From assembly GCA_032821775.1 (NCBI GenBank), contig JAVLRN010000004.1:1736001-1800000 (forward strand): a stretch of DNA of 64,000 nt, read 5' to 3'. The position numbers and the translations under genes were made by a program. Each line of letters starts with the position of its first letter. Within the stretch, counting starts at the first letter, position 1. The notes beneath the pieces were generated by a model, which saw nothing but the letters and a program-made list of their open reading frames with translations, had not been told where the DNA came from and did no database searches. The DNA comes from Sanguinoderma infundibulare. Lineage: Eukaryota; Basidiomycota; Agaricomycetes; Polyporales; Polyporaceae. Positions 46,951 through 57,309 of the stretch are shown one piece after another.

Positions 46951-47296
46951 TGCAGTCCGACGACTTGTGGGCCGGGTGAAAAGCCGGTTCTGGCTCGTCC
47001 ATGGCGCCGCGGGAGGTGTGGACGGCAGGAAGGACAAGTAAGTCAAGGTGGACGGTGGTGCGGAATGGGATGGCGAACATGTAAGAGGGGGTCCTGAAGA
47101 GAATGTCCAGGATAAAGGAACAGATGGTAACCGAAGCGAAGAATTGGGAAGGGGCAAAGGTTGAAGGTGTTTACCCGAAGCTGCGAATGAAGGAGACGAG
47201 GACCAAAACAGGACCGAGTGTCGAGAAAAGAGACTGAATCGAGGCCAGCAGGAGAAATGCCAAGCAAGAAATGATTGACTTGATCATAGAGACCAT
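46951..47296 (-). pseudogene. Family X pseudogene, copy 6 (X6)
   Basis: Exon 1 is intact (47175-47296, 122 nt, MVSMIKSIISCLAFLLLAS to SFIRSFG) and ends at GTAAAC. The sequence then jumps: the branch and acceptor region and the first 20 or so codons of exon 2 are deleted, joining CCCAAT directly to TTCTTCGCTTCGG. The remaining exon 2 sequence reads ILFRTPSYMFAIPFRTTVHL and HPAHKSSDCIFA, then TGA, without the linker and conserved core. No functional family X protein is possible. Confidence 0.85.
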
Positions 47297-47520
47297 GATG
47301 AGATGATGGGGGAACGGGGGGACAGAGGGGGACGGAGGAAAACGTGGATCAGGACCCGTTGTCTCAGCGCGGGTCCTATGTACTTTGGAGTGTGGGGCTG
47401 ACGAGTCTTGGGACCGAGCAAAGGTCGGCCACGTCCCGGAGTCCATGGCGATCGGGCCTGAGGCGGTACGAGGTTGTCATGCATTAGCATTGTCATGACT
47501 TCTGAACTCACCTGGAACAG
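47297..47520 (-). repeat. 5' flank block of family X, copy 6
   Basis: It keeps the GTTCCAGGTGAGTTCAGAAG spot, the GACCTTTGCTCGGTCCCAAG block and a GTACATAGGACCCGC element on the minus strand, so the promoter was copied together with the broken gene. Confidence 0.7.
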
Positions 47521-47678
47521 TATTCTTTGATACTTCCGTCGGAAAATGGTCTCGGTCTGTTGCCAGTGATTAACTGGCTTGATGATTTTAGATGTGATTT
47601 TCTGTTCCATTTTATTCGCAGCCGGTAGATACAACTGTGTGCATCGCGTCCGAGCATGGATACTTAGATCCTGCCTCG

Positions 47679-48032
47679 CTAGTAGAACCGGGCACAGTTT
47701 AACGCGTGATCTCCATGAGGCAAGAACGAGAACGCACCTTTTACAAACTTGAACTTCAAACTCGATTCATGCGTCGACCCGATGCGCCACCTGCAAACCC
47801 GGATGCACTCCAAGTTGACGTGACAAACGCTCGCAGCGTGCCACACCGTCACATCCCTGCTGTGGTGGTATGCGGCCAGCGCAGCGTCGAGCGCGGCCTT
47901 CAGGGCGGCGCACGCCTTGCGCGCGGCATCGACGTCGGCGACAGGGTTCATGTGGCGCAAGTGATCAAGGCTAGTTGTAACCGAGGTGGATTCAGTGGGC
48001 CCCGGGGCGTGGGCACGGGCATCGAGGCTCAT
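47679..48032 (-). CDS. Small hypothetical ORF, uncertain
   Basis: A 117-codon frame starting MSLDARAHAPGPTESTS. It contains an alanine-rich stretch that could form a helix (DAARKACAALKAALDAALAA). A GTGACG after HHSRD could be a donor, in which case only the first 65 or so codons belong to an exon. No family is recognised and there is no promoter signal. Confidence 0.3.
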   Translation of the reverse strand: MSLDARAHAPGPTESTSVTTSLDHLRHMNPVADVDAARKACAALKAALDAALAAYHHSRDVTVWHAASVCHVNLECIRVCRWRIGSTHESSLKFKFVKGAFSFLPHGDHALNCARFY

Positions 48033-48099
48033 CGATGCGAGAGCGAGGTCGCGCGGGAGCTGATAGGTGTGTCAGACAATGATGGGGAAGGGGTGGCGG

Positions 48100-49330
48100 G
48101 AAAGATTCCCTGAACAATGTTGACACGCATAAACGATACATACCTCTGCGGCTTTCCCGACCTCGAGCTCGTTCCTTCCATAACTGACGGTGTTGGGGTC
48201 CCAAACCTGGATATTCAATGGGTTCCCTTCGCCCGAAAGCCGTGGATTTCATGGGAACATGAGGCGTCAGAAATGCCAAGAAACGTGGTCAACTGCATGG
48301 AAAAAACCGACCTGGATTCCACCACAAGACAACTGGGGGTCCTGGACACCGTGGCTTGAGTTCGGAATAGCGGCGTCCTCAGGCTCCATATTCGCAGATG
48401 TCAGACAGAAGTGAGTGGAGGCTCAGGATTGGTATCAACAGATGTAGATTATGTGCGTAAGGCCTTGAGATGCGAGAGTGGCGCCGTGGATTGCGGGAAG
48501 GTTGGGGTGGCAGCGCGGACATGCGATGGCTGGTGGGAGGCAATGGGCATAGATTCTCACGGAGAAAAATGCTCGGAAGCATACTGGTGATTTTCCATGG
48601 AGACGATCAAAGGAGTGGAAAATCGGAGTGCAGGGGAGTGCAGGAGAGTAGCTCGGAGTGCATCAGGAATTGGAAGTCATTTTAAGCGCCTGTCGTTAGC
48701 TGAGGACTCCGGACTACTGCTGCGCAATAGCTATGTCCTCAGCGTCTGAGGCTCGCTACTGCCTAGGCTTCCTACTTTTGTTTGATCATGTCGTGAAGAA
48801 ATACAAGTAAAAGGCTTGCGTACCTGCGTTCTTACGGCGGTTGTCCTGCCAGTTGTGGGTACTACCACAGTTTGTCACATATGGTGCCTAGTGATCCTAA
48901 CTAGATTGAGTGACGAGTCCCGCATTGGCCATCAAAGGGTAGACAGTAGACTTGCCGAACTCTAAGGACGTACATTCATCACTGGTTCATTCATGACTTT
49001 GAATGCACTGGAAGCGGTCGCCGACGGAGACAACGAACCGTGACCGTGGAGCGTCCAGGAGCGAGCATGTCACAATTTGACGCCCAAAGCGATCGAGATG
49101 AGATCTCGGGAGTGATCATCGTCCCCGCCAACGTCACAGACAGCGCCCAGGGACTTGGTGCAGGCCTGGCGATCACAACAGAGTCGCGGCCGCGGCGCAA
49201 GCGACAGGTTGACCCCACTCAATCGACAACATGGCCCACATGCCGACTAGGCTAGGCGTGCTTTGGCCGGAAGGCCCACACATGCCTAGTATTAGGAGCT
49301 GAGGATCCTTTCTCCCTCCCGGCTCGCTGC
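48100..49330. other. Intergenic stretch with no recognised gene
   Basis: Only short frames without motifs were seen. The 7TM-C promoter should lie at the right end. Confidence 0.45.
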
Positions 49331-49359
49331 TAGTAGCATGAGCACCCTTCCTGGCCACC

Positions 49360-50673
49360 ATGGTGGCATTTGTGTCAAGCCATACACTCAACGCCCGAGA
49401 AATCCATGCTGCAGGCCGCTTTCCTAACTACGGCGTGGAAATCATAAGTATAGTGATCAATCTTTTCGGTGAGTATCTCTCCGCCGTAATCGTGTGCAGG
49501 ATGCTGACACAAAATTGTCCAAGGTGTCGCTCTGGTCTCTGGGATGCTATCCCGGAAGTTATTTTGGATATTTCAATGCGTTTCCTGGCCGCGTATCCTG
49601 CTTTTGATCAACCATTCAGCGGCGTGAGTTCTTACCTTCTTCTCGGTCTCAAGTCGCGTCTTCTCAACTTGGTGTCAGATGGGGCTTCTCATCCACAAGT
49701 GCGTATCCCTTGACCAGTCGCGTTTCATTCCACCACCGAAATCCAAACCTCACTTGTCCCCTCTCGACGCGACAGTTACCATTCTGGTAAATAGCATGGG
49801 GATGGAGTACAGCGTGCGCGTATGCCGCGCTGGCATCTGGGCTTGCCTGTTCTTCTATGGGCTCACCAAGTTTACTATCTATTGTTTCCTTGGTGCGTCC
49901 AACCACTACGGTGCATCCCGCAGTATGCCGTACTGATGTCGGATGTCAGCCGAGCGGGTATATATTGTCTTCGCCTTCGATTCCACAAAGGGACGGTGGC
50001 ACTGCAAAGCGTACCTCCTGTCCATGGTCTTCATTATCGGCTACGCTGGCGTGTGGGTCATGCTGCTTCTGGGTGCGTATATACTGCCAGAGCTATGATG
50101 GAGATATATGCTCATCACATCCTTCCGCACATGGTAAAGACAAGATCGCGTATCTTCGGGAGGACGGATTGTGCATCATCGGCCAGGGATTCTTTGCTTC
50201 GATACTCATTCTGACATATGATTCGTACGCGCTCGTTCTATCGCTCTACCCCCGGGCAACGGTTCTCAAGGTTTTCGCCACACAGGTTTGTCAACGTGCT
50301 TCTCACCTTGCTCTTTGTGTGGCCCCTCTTCCTGTGCACGCTGACTCCAGGATTAAGAGGATTAGCGAAACGGAGTCTCTGGTGAGCATTATAACGTGCC
50401 GATTATCAATTCAGTAGTTGTGGACCACCCGTTTGACTCTCCGCGAACGCGCTCACAGTGCATCTGCTGTCGCGCTGGCCGGGTCGTCCGTCAATGTGAT
50501 TTACCTCACCGTGGTCGGAGGGGGGGAGAAGGGGTGGCTCTGCCTCGCCTCCTGTGGTTCCGACGTGAGTTCGCCGTGTCCGCCAGCCGGTACGTATTCT
50601 GATACTTCTCCTACAGGTGATCCTCAACGCGGCCGTCATGTACTCCATCACCAGCGGCGTCTCTCCATCTTAG
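49360..50673 (+). CDS. Seven-helix membrane protein, copy C
   Basis: It starts at an ATG in good context (GCCACCATGG), MVAFVSSHTLNAREIHAAGR; a TGA lies just upstream in frame, so the proline-rich N-terminus of copy B is missing. Spliced pieces are IISIVINLFG, VALVSGMLSRKLFWIFQC, ITILVNSMGMEYSVRVCRAG, YGLTKFTIYCFL, ERVYIVFAFDSTKGRWH, YLREDGLCIIGQGF, FVNVLLTLLFVWPLF, LWTTRLTLRERAHSASAVAL, GWLCLASCGSD and a last exon ending SITSGVSPS. All introns I could place have GT...AG ends. It is very similar to copies A and B but on the other strand, and lies tail to tail with X5. A receptor-like or transporter-like role is possible but unsupported. Confidence 0.7.
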
Positions 50674-50689
50674 CGATCTCGAAAGTGGA

Positions 50690-50930
50690 TCCGGGAGTTC
50701 CCAATCAACAACCACTCGATCCCGATCAAGCCTTCTCCATCGATCGAGCCTTTCTCGATCCTTCCTTTCCGAACTCATTTAGCCACGTACGTCCATCGAC
50801 GGCGTCCTCCGACGTCGCGAGCGAGCCCCGATGCGGAGTCATCTGCTGTTGCCTCCTCTGTTTGCCGGGGCGTGACCGGGTGCGGCGACGAAGTACACGA
50901 TGACCGCGATGCAAGTGTGCACGAATGCTC
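50690..50930 (+). repeat. 7TM downstream spacer block, copy C
   Basis: It contains CTCGATCCTTCCTTTCCGAACTCATTTAGCCACGTACG and GTGACCGGGTGCGGCGACGAAGTAC, which match 8940-8925 and 8588 (reversed) and the block at 1690-2010. It ties the region to the left-hand duplicated zone. Confidence 0.6.
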
Positions 50931-51239
50931 GCCGTCGCACCTTGCAGCATAGCGCACCCCCGCGCCCGACACGATGGAACTTGAAGGACTCAAGAGGGCC
51001 GTGTCGAACGACGAAGCCTTAACCTCGCCCTGAAGATTGGCGGTCACGCCTGTGTCTGGTCACGGGGCGAGCCGCGAAATGGGCTTTGTGCCATACTTCG
51101 TGCTGCGGGACAGTCATTGCAAACGGACGAATGGCATGACCGACAGTCTCGCTTATTCGTTCTTCCTTTGCCTTCTCACTCGCTCCATACCAAACTTTCA
51201 GAAGGACCCGAAGGTCGCAGGTGTGTGGCGCAATCATTC

Positions 51240-51637
51240 TCCGACCCGCTGTGCGTAACGCTTAACCCGATCGTCGTCGATTCGCACTGAATCGCATATG
51301 TCAGTGCATCGCGTCCGTGGCCGAAACCGAAATATGCGATTGTATGCAAGGCGTATGGAGTAGTTAGATGGTAAGATGGGGAAAGAATGACGAGTCACGA
51401 TGGGCCAACCGATGAGCCACAACCCGAGATGAAGAAACCATAATTCCATGAATGCGCCAGAAGGCGGTTCGAAAAGTCGTATTCCTATGCAATATGTTGT
51501 CGCCATGAAGTCGTACGAAGTGAAGCAAACCAAAGATATGAATCTCGACCGCCAGTGCCAGTACTCCTCGTCCTCGTCATGACCTTCTTCAAGACATCTT
51601 TAAAGGAGAACTCCGGCCGTGGGAGGGGGAGACCGTC
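51240..51637 (-). repeat. 3' flank block of family X, copy 5
   Basis: Reversed copy with CATTCATGGAATTATGGTTTC, GGGTTGTGGCTCATCGGTTGG and CGCATTTCGGTTTCGGCC-like sequence, closest to copy 3. It is followed to the left by the 7TM spacer. Confidence 0.65.
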
Positions 51638-52639
51638 CTACAACCCGCGCGGAGAGCGGCGCCGCGTCCGTGGGGGCAGGGGAGCAGTGCAATAGCCCTT
51701 GAGAGGCATGGACGAAGCCTCGTAGATGCCGAGCGCCGTGCAGAGGTAGGCCTGCTCCTTCGCGGAGAACTCGGAGGGGACGCTATACGAGTACGCAGGG
51801 AGGTCCTCGATGGGGATGCCGAAGACGCGGCGAGGCGCGCCTGAAGCGTCGTCGTCCGTGGCCTGTGTCCCTTCGGCGACGTCCCAGGCGGAAAGCGACG
51901 CGGGCATGAACGGCGCGTGGATCGATGCATCCGGCACGGTGCAAGACGAGGAAGGAGAGAGGGCGGAGGCAGATGTCGAACAGGAGGACGTAGAGGGTAG
52001 GCCCGCTCGCGGCTCCGTCGCGTCAAAGTCGTCCGAGAACGAGGAGATGGACGACGCAGAGGAGCGGTTGCCGAGGGTGGGAAGGGGCCTAAGAGGACCG
52101 CGTGACGGGGAGGGAGATGGCAAGCTAGAGGTCAGAGAGACATCCGATAGAGTCGACGATGTGAAGAGATGGCTGATCCTGAATACTAGAGGCGCGTTCT
52201 GAGAAAAGGATGAACGATGCGACTTATGGGCCCGGTGAGAAGCCGGGGTGGCCGGTTCTGGCTCGCGCATGGCGACGGGGGTCGATCGGAAGGGAGGAAG
52301 GAGAAGGAAGCCAAGGTAGGCAGCGGTGCGGAATGGGATGGGGAACATGTAAGAGAGGGTCATGAAGAGAATGTTGGGGATTAAGGAACGGATGATACCC
52401 GAAGCGAAGGCGAACGCGGTGCTGGGCAGCTTGAATGCGGAGGCGATGCAAGCGAAGACGAAGAATCTGCGTGGATGCTAAGCGCATTGGGAAGGGATGA
52501 GGGTTGAAAGTGCTTACCCGAAGCTGCGAATGAAGGATACGGGGACCAAAAAAGGACCAACTGTCGAGAAGAGAGCCTGTATCGCGGCCAGAAGGAGGAA
52601 TGCCAGGAAAGAAATGATTGTCTTGATCGTGGAGAACAT
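51638..52639 (-). CDS. Family X protein, copy 5 (X5)
   Basis: Exons 52518-52639 (122 nt) and 51638-52466 give 316 residues. It is almost identical to X3: MFSTIKTIISFLAFLLLAA, a second segment CIASAFKLPSTAFAFAS, ILFMTLSYMFPIPFRTAAYL, the SISSFSDDFDATEP linker, and the core AWDVAEGTQATDDD, RRVFGIPIEDLPAYSYS, KEQAYLCTALGIYEASS and PLKGYCTAPLPPRTRRR. The promoter block (52640-52930) is also nearly the same as that of X3. It converges on 7TM-C. The function is unknown. Confidence 0.85.
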
Positions 52640-52930
52640 GATGAGACGATGGTGAGGACGGGGGAAGGAGGGAAGGAAGGGACAAAGAGGGACGAAGGAA
52701 AGATGTATGAGGACCCGTTGTCTCAGTGTGGGTCTTATGTACCTTGCAGTGTGGGGCTGACGACTCCTGGTACCGAGCAAAGGTCAGCCACGTCGTGGCG
52801 AACATGGCGATCGGGCCTGGATGGTACGAGGCTGTCGAGCATTAGCATTGTCATGATTTCTGAACTGACCTTGAACAAAAACCTTCTAGGGCTGGATGGC
52901 CACCCGGCACGTCTTCATAGCGGCCGCCTT
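52640..52930 (-). repeat. 5' flank and promoter block of family X, copy 5
   Basis: On the minus strand: ATGAAGACGTGCCGGGTGGC near 52913, GTTCAAGGTCAGTTCAG, the GACCTTTGCTCGGTACCAGG block, GTACATAAGACCCACACTGA, then a pyrimidine-rich leader. Confidence 0.75.
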
Positions 52931-52989
52931 GCTCATGTTTGCTCTCGAGTGTGGGGGAAGTGGCTGCCTGTCGTCATCATGCAGTGACT

Positions 52990-54440
52990 CGGACGCTCAG
53001 AGGGGCATGGTACAGCTCTTCCAGTCCACAACGTATGGCACATGTTGTGACTGACGGCGCTGGGGTTAGTATAAGGCTGAAATCAGGACCTGTTGAATGC
53101 TGTTGACTGTCGTCCTGCAAGGGCCGTATGTAGCCGGAGTCCAGATCACGGTGTGGAAACATGTCCAAACAATGGCAAACACCACAGACGCTTGCGGCTA
53201 GTCGAGACTCGGAGGAGTCGGGGCTGGCAGCCGCTGTCGGTTCGCTTTCACCTGTGTCAGCCTCTGCGTTCTCATTTTCTATGCCCAACATCAACTTGAC
53301 ACTACGCCACGCCGAAGGGCCTCTCAGAGAAACGGTGCTTACCGGGTGGTGATTTCCACGTAAGTCACGATCACCGACCGTCTTTCGCCACATTTCTGAC
53401 CATGCTAACCGTGACCACCAGTTGTCAGGCCCAAGAACGCTCGATGAACTGCGTAGATGAAAACCGGCCACTTTCGGCCATTTTAGAAGCCGCCCTGCGA
53501 ATTTCGTTGTAAATTTCGATTCCCAGGCACAGGCAACGCCGCCACGTTCAACATCGTTCCCTGTTCAATATGATGCGCGTTTCCTCGAACATGGATTAAT
53601 TTTGTGCCGACTATTTGCAAAGGTCTGAATGGGCTCCTCGACGAACACTCATTCGTGTGGAAATTGTCGGAATTCGTTGTGGGTCGGAAGTCGACACGGG
53701 GACCCAGCCTCGTCCGAGTCATCGCAGGTCGTTGCCTCGTCCATCTCGCGGAAGCGGGACAACCTCGCTGCGGACTCACCAAGTACGTCATCGGACCTGC
53801 AACTCAGCATAACTGTTCGCGGATGACTAAGATCATGACTTCCGTCCCAACTCGCTCCCAGATCGTAGACCGTATTGAGCTCCGTACGTCAACCGCGATG
53901 TAGAGACCTCGCCTCAATGTCCCTCCTCCTTACTGTACGTCCTGCAATCGGTAGCCCTTTGACATCCACTGACCTTTGCGTACAGGGCAATGTGTAGCGC
54001 CTGCAGCGACTATCCGAGGATGAAATCCCGACCGGCCATTATTGATCGTTATCCTACGTTACTCAGTTGAAACAAGGCGCTGATACCGTGCAAGCATAAG
54101 GCCATATGGGAACATCGAAACCTCGAGCCAACGTAATGGGTCCTAGGTCCTTCTCATGGGCGGTCATATGTCTGTCAAATTCGACGCTTCCTTATTCCGA
54201 TCGGGATCTGTCCATGGGTTGTGGCTCACTACGACATGGGCAAGTTTGCACGTCGACATCATGTTTGTAACAAGGCTCGGGCCAGGGGCAGCTGATGATC
54301 GCTCCTCGGAGTCGACTATACATCCATGGGCGGTGTGCCACTCAAGTTGAGGGGCCACCAGTGCCGAAGCTTCCACAGTAGTCAGCAACCCTTCTTTTCA
54401 CATCGTCCGTTGCTCTGCACTTAAAGGCGCCGGCAAATAG
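52990..54440. other. Intergenic stretch with no recognised gene
   Basis: A minus-strand open frame at 52977-53471 has mixed composition and no motif. Nothing else is convincing before the TATA box of the reductase. Confidence 0.45.
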
Positions 54441-54442
54441 TT

Positions 54443-54452
54443 TATATATATA
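54443..54452 (+). promoter_or_regulatory. TATA box of the aldo-keto reductase gene
   Basis: A TATATATATA run about 105 nt before the ATG at 54553, followed by a C/T-rich leader (CTCCTTTACTTCCTCCCC). Confidence 0.75.
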
Positions 54453-54552
54453 GCGATCGTAGAACTGGCTACCCGCATACCTCGACCATTCGTTGGCTCA
54501 CTTATCGCAGACGATCTCCTTTACTTCCTCCCCTTACGCGTGCCCATTCGCC

Positions 54553-56395
54553 ATGGCCCCGAAAATGCAGTACGGTACGTTGCGATATTCTCTCCCTTTC
54601 TTACGACCTAGAAGACTCAACGTACTGTTACAGTCCGCCTCGGAAACTCGGGACTAAAGGTCTCGAAGATTATCCTGGGCTGCATGTCGTACGGCTCCCC
54701 CGAGTGGCAGAACTGGGTCTTGCCTGAGGAAGAGGCTATCAAACATATCAAGTTTGCGTAAGTGATTTAAGTGATCCATATCTCGGAGTCTGGCGATGTG
54801 ACCTGATGTCCAACTCACATGCTACATAGGTATGATAACGGTATTCAGACGTTCGACACCGCTAACGTTAGTTCCTTGGTGCATAGCCGCAATTGGTATT
54901 CGCTGACCGTTGGGACGGTACCCAGATGTACTCGAACGGTCTTTCCGAGATTGTCTTGGGGAATGCGATTAAGAAAATGGAACTCCCGCGCGAAGAGATA
55001 GTTATCATGACGAAGGTGCCTTTACTATATCCCTCTATCTGAACATGTCATCTGATACGTATCGACTTCGCCTCTGTAGCTCTTCAGTCCTGTCTTTAAA
55101 GACTACGGCACAATGATCTGGGGCTCTGGAAAAACGGGAGAGGACTTCGGTGTCATCAACCAAAAGGGTCTTAACCGCAAGGTACGTTTTCTACCCGCGA
55201 GGACTACGCGAAATCTCTTGATCTCAACATTGCCGCACAGCACGTTTTCGACTCCGTAAAGGCGAGCCTTAAGCGTCTTCAAGTCGACTACATTGACCTG
55301 TTGCAATGTGAGTGTTGGCGACGTCGTCTGTGTACTCGGCGTTTAGATGACACTTTGCAGGCCACCGCTTCGACTACGATACGCCTATCGAGGAAACCGT
55401 GGGTCTCCCAAAGTTCAATGCCTACCGGTGATTGAGCTGTTGACTTCGTGGTTGCACGGACAGATGCAAGCGCTTCACGACGTCGTGAAGGCCGGATACG
55501 TGCGATACATCGGTATGAGCTCATGCTGGGCCTACCAATGTGCGTCCATGATACACTGAGCGCATTTCGTTCTAAATTGATTGATCCGTGCTGCACCCTA
55601 GTCCACGCAATGCAAAGTACGTCTCCGCATCTGAGATGGCCACGACAGTGCTTTAACTGACTGCGTTCCTCTCCGGTTTCCGTACAGACTACGCGATCGC
55701 AAACAACCTCACGCCCTTCGTCTCCATGCAGAACCACTACAGCCTCATGTACCGCGAGGAGGAGCGTGAAATGATGCCCACGCTCAAGGTCAGCACCTCG
55801 CAGTCTTCTCGCAGTGGCGGGCGACTCATCGCTGTTTTCACCCGGCTCGGAATAGATGTTCGGTGTCGGATCCATCCCTTGGTCTCCTCTCGGCCGCGGA
55901 CTGCTGTGTCGCCCATTCGACGCGGAAGCGACGCTGCGCAAGAAGACCGATCCGTGGGTCCAAGATCATATTCTCTCCGCTTCGGTCGTGCTCACCCCCG
56001 AGTCATGGTGGTACAGTTACCAGGGCACATACGATGTCGGTTTCCTTCCGACGCTTACTAGCAGGTATGCCGTGTTTTCCCTAGTTGATGTGGCGCAATC
56101 CCGTCTGAGTCTTTGCATAGGATCGACGAGATCGCGAAGAAGAAGGGCGTGAGCATGGCCCAGATCTCCTTGGCTTGGATCATGGCGAAAGACGGCGTGA
56201 CGGCGCCCATCATCGGAACGACCAGTCTCTCGAACCTCGAGGACATCCTAGGTGAGTCACATCGCCGTCATTGATGACGACGAAAGTGATGATGACGCAA
56301 TACTACTAGGCTCGTTGGACGTGAAGCTGACGGACGAGGAGATCAAGTACTTGGAGGAGCCGTACCGTCCTCTGAAGACCGCCGGCCACTCCTAG
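54553..56395 (+). CDS. NADPH-dependent aldo-keto reductase (aryl-alcohol dehydrogenase type)
   Basis: Thirteen exons (54553-54574, 54634-54757, 54830-54866, 54926-55015, 55080-55181, 55241-55307, 55361-55398, 55464-55539, 55602-55616, 55688-55788, 55856-56064, 56121-56251, 56310-56395) give 365 residues. VRLGNSGLKVSKIILGC and GIQTFDTANMYSNGLSEIVL carry the catalytic Asp and Tyr, ELPREEIVIMTK the Lys, and YIDLLQCHRFD the His. FVSMQNHYSLMYREEERE, FGVGSIPWSPLGRGLL and MAQISLAWIMAKDGVTAPII are typical of the family. The enzyme reduces aryl aldehydes or related carbonyls, which fits a wood decayer. Exon 9 is only 15 nt. An unusual 30-residue stretch follows KKTDPWVQDH. The dead sister lies at 9256-11093. 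Confidence 0.9.
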
Positions 56396-57309
56396 GTCTT
56401 GCCAGGGCCGGAACTTTGTACGATACATCACGCAGCGCGAAAGCTCTTGCAATAGCATGGATGGCATGATCTCGCAGTCTCCTGCTTGTCGTCCGCCCGC
56501 TCGGCTCAGGCCATCGCGGATAGTTGAGCTTGTAAGCATCAACTGACGCGGGTATTGAAATTGTAATAACCGGACCGCGAACGAAGCGTTGTAGGCTCCG
56601 AGAGAGAAAAGGTCACGCGTGTGTATGATCATTCCATCATGAAGAGGCGTGTCCAGTAAGGGGAATAGTGCAGGGTGTACAGTAATAGCGCTGCGATGGT
56701 GATGATGTCTGCAGCCCTACATCAGCTTAGTGCTTGTTGACGAGACTGGCGACTTGCCTTCAGCTCGCGAGAGAGCATGACAATGGAAAGGGGGTGTGAA
56801 CTTGAAGAACCTGGGCCCGGGGGGTAGGGGTTGAAATCGGTACCTGAGAACTCAGATCTCAGAAGCTGTACAAGTCAGCGGCGCGCATGCGCACAACGCA
56901 GTTGGAGGGCTGTGCCACAGCGTCTTACAAAAACGCTGCGGCAACCAGTGGCAATTTATCGAACAGACTCGACGCCAGACATCGACTAGCGAAGCCAGCA
57001 AAGTCGGCGTTGGCTCGGAATGCATGACAGATACGCAACTGTCAGGTCTGTCCGACTCAGGTGAGCGAGTACATCATGGGATGAGATACAGATACGGAGG
57101 GAAGATAGCACATAGGTATACAAGCAACGCTGCTGTCTAGCAATATAACATTGGTATGGCTTCAACACGGACCCAGAATCCCCCGCAACACTTGAACTTG
57201 ATCTAGGCTGGTCAACGAATGTAAGCAAACATTGTGCGGGCATTACGGTGTAAGCACTCACCTCCGAGTCGTCCGGGCAGTTGGTACAGCCTAAGCTACA
57301 TCGCAGAGC
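56396..57309. other. Intergenic stretch with no recognised gene
   Basis: It holds the 3' ends of the reductase (+) and of the F-box gene (-), which converge here. No other coding signal was seen. Confidence 0.5.

Noticed and set aside
505..52639. Family X as a transposon
   Set aside because: No terminal inverted repeats, target-site duplications, reverse transcriptase or transposase were seen. Segmental duplication explains the copies with their promoters better, though flank ends were judged by eye.
52977..53471. 164-codon minus-strand open frame upstream of X5
   Set aside because: No motif, and no counterpart upstream of the other family X copies.
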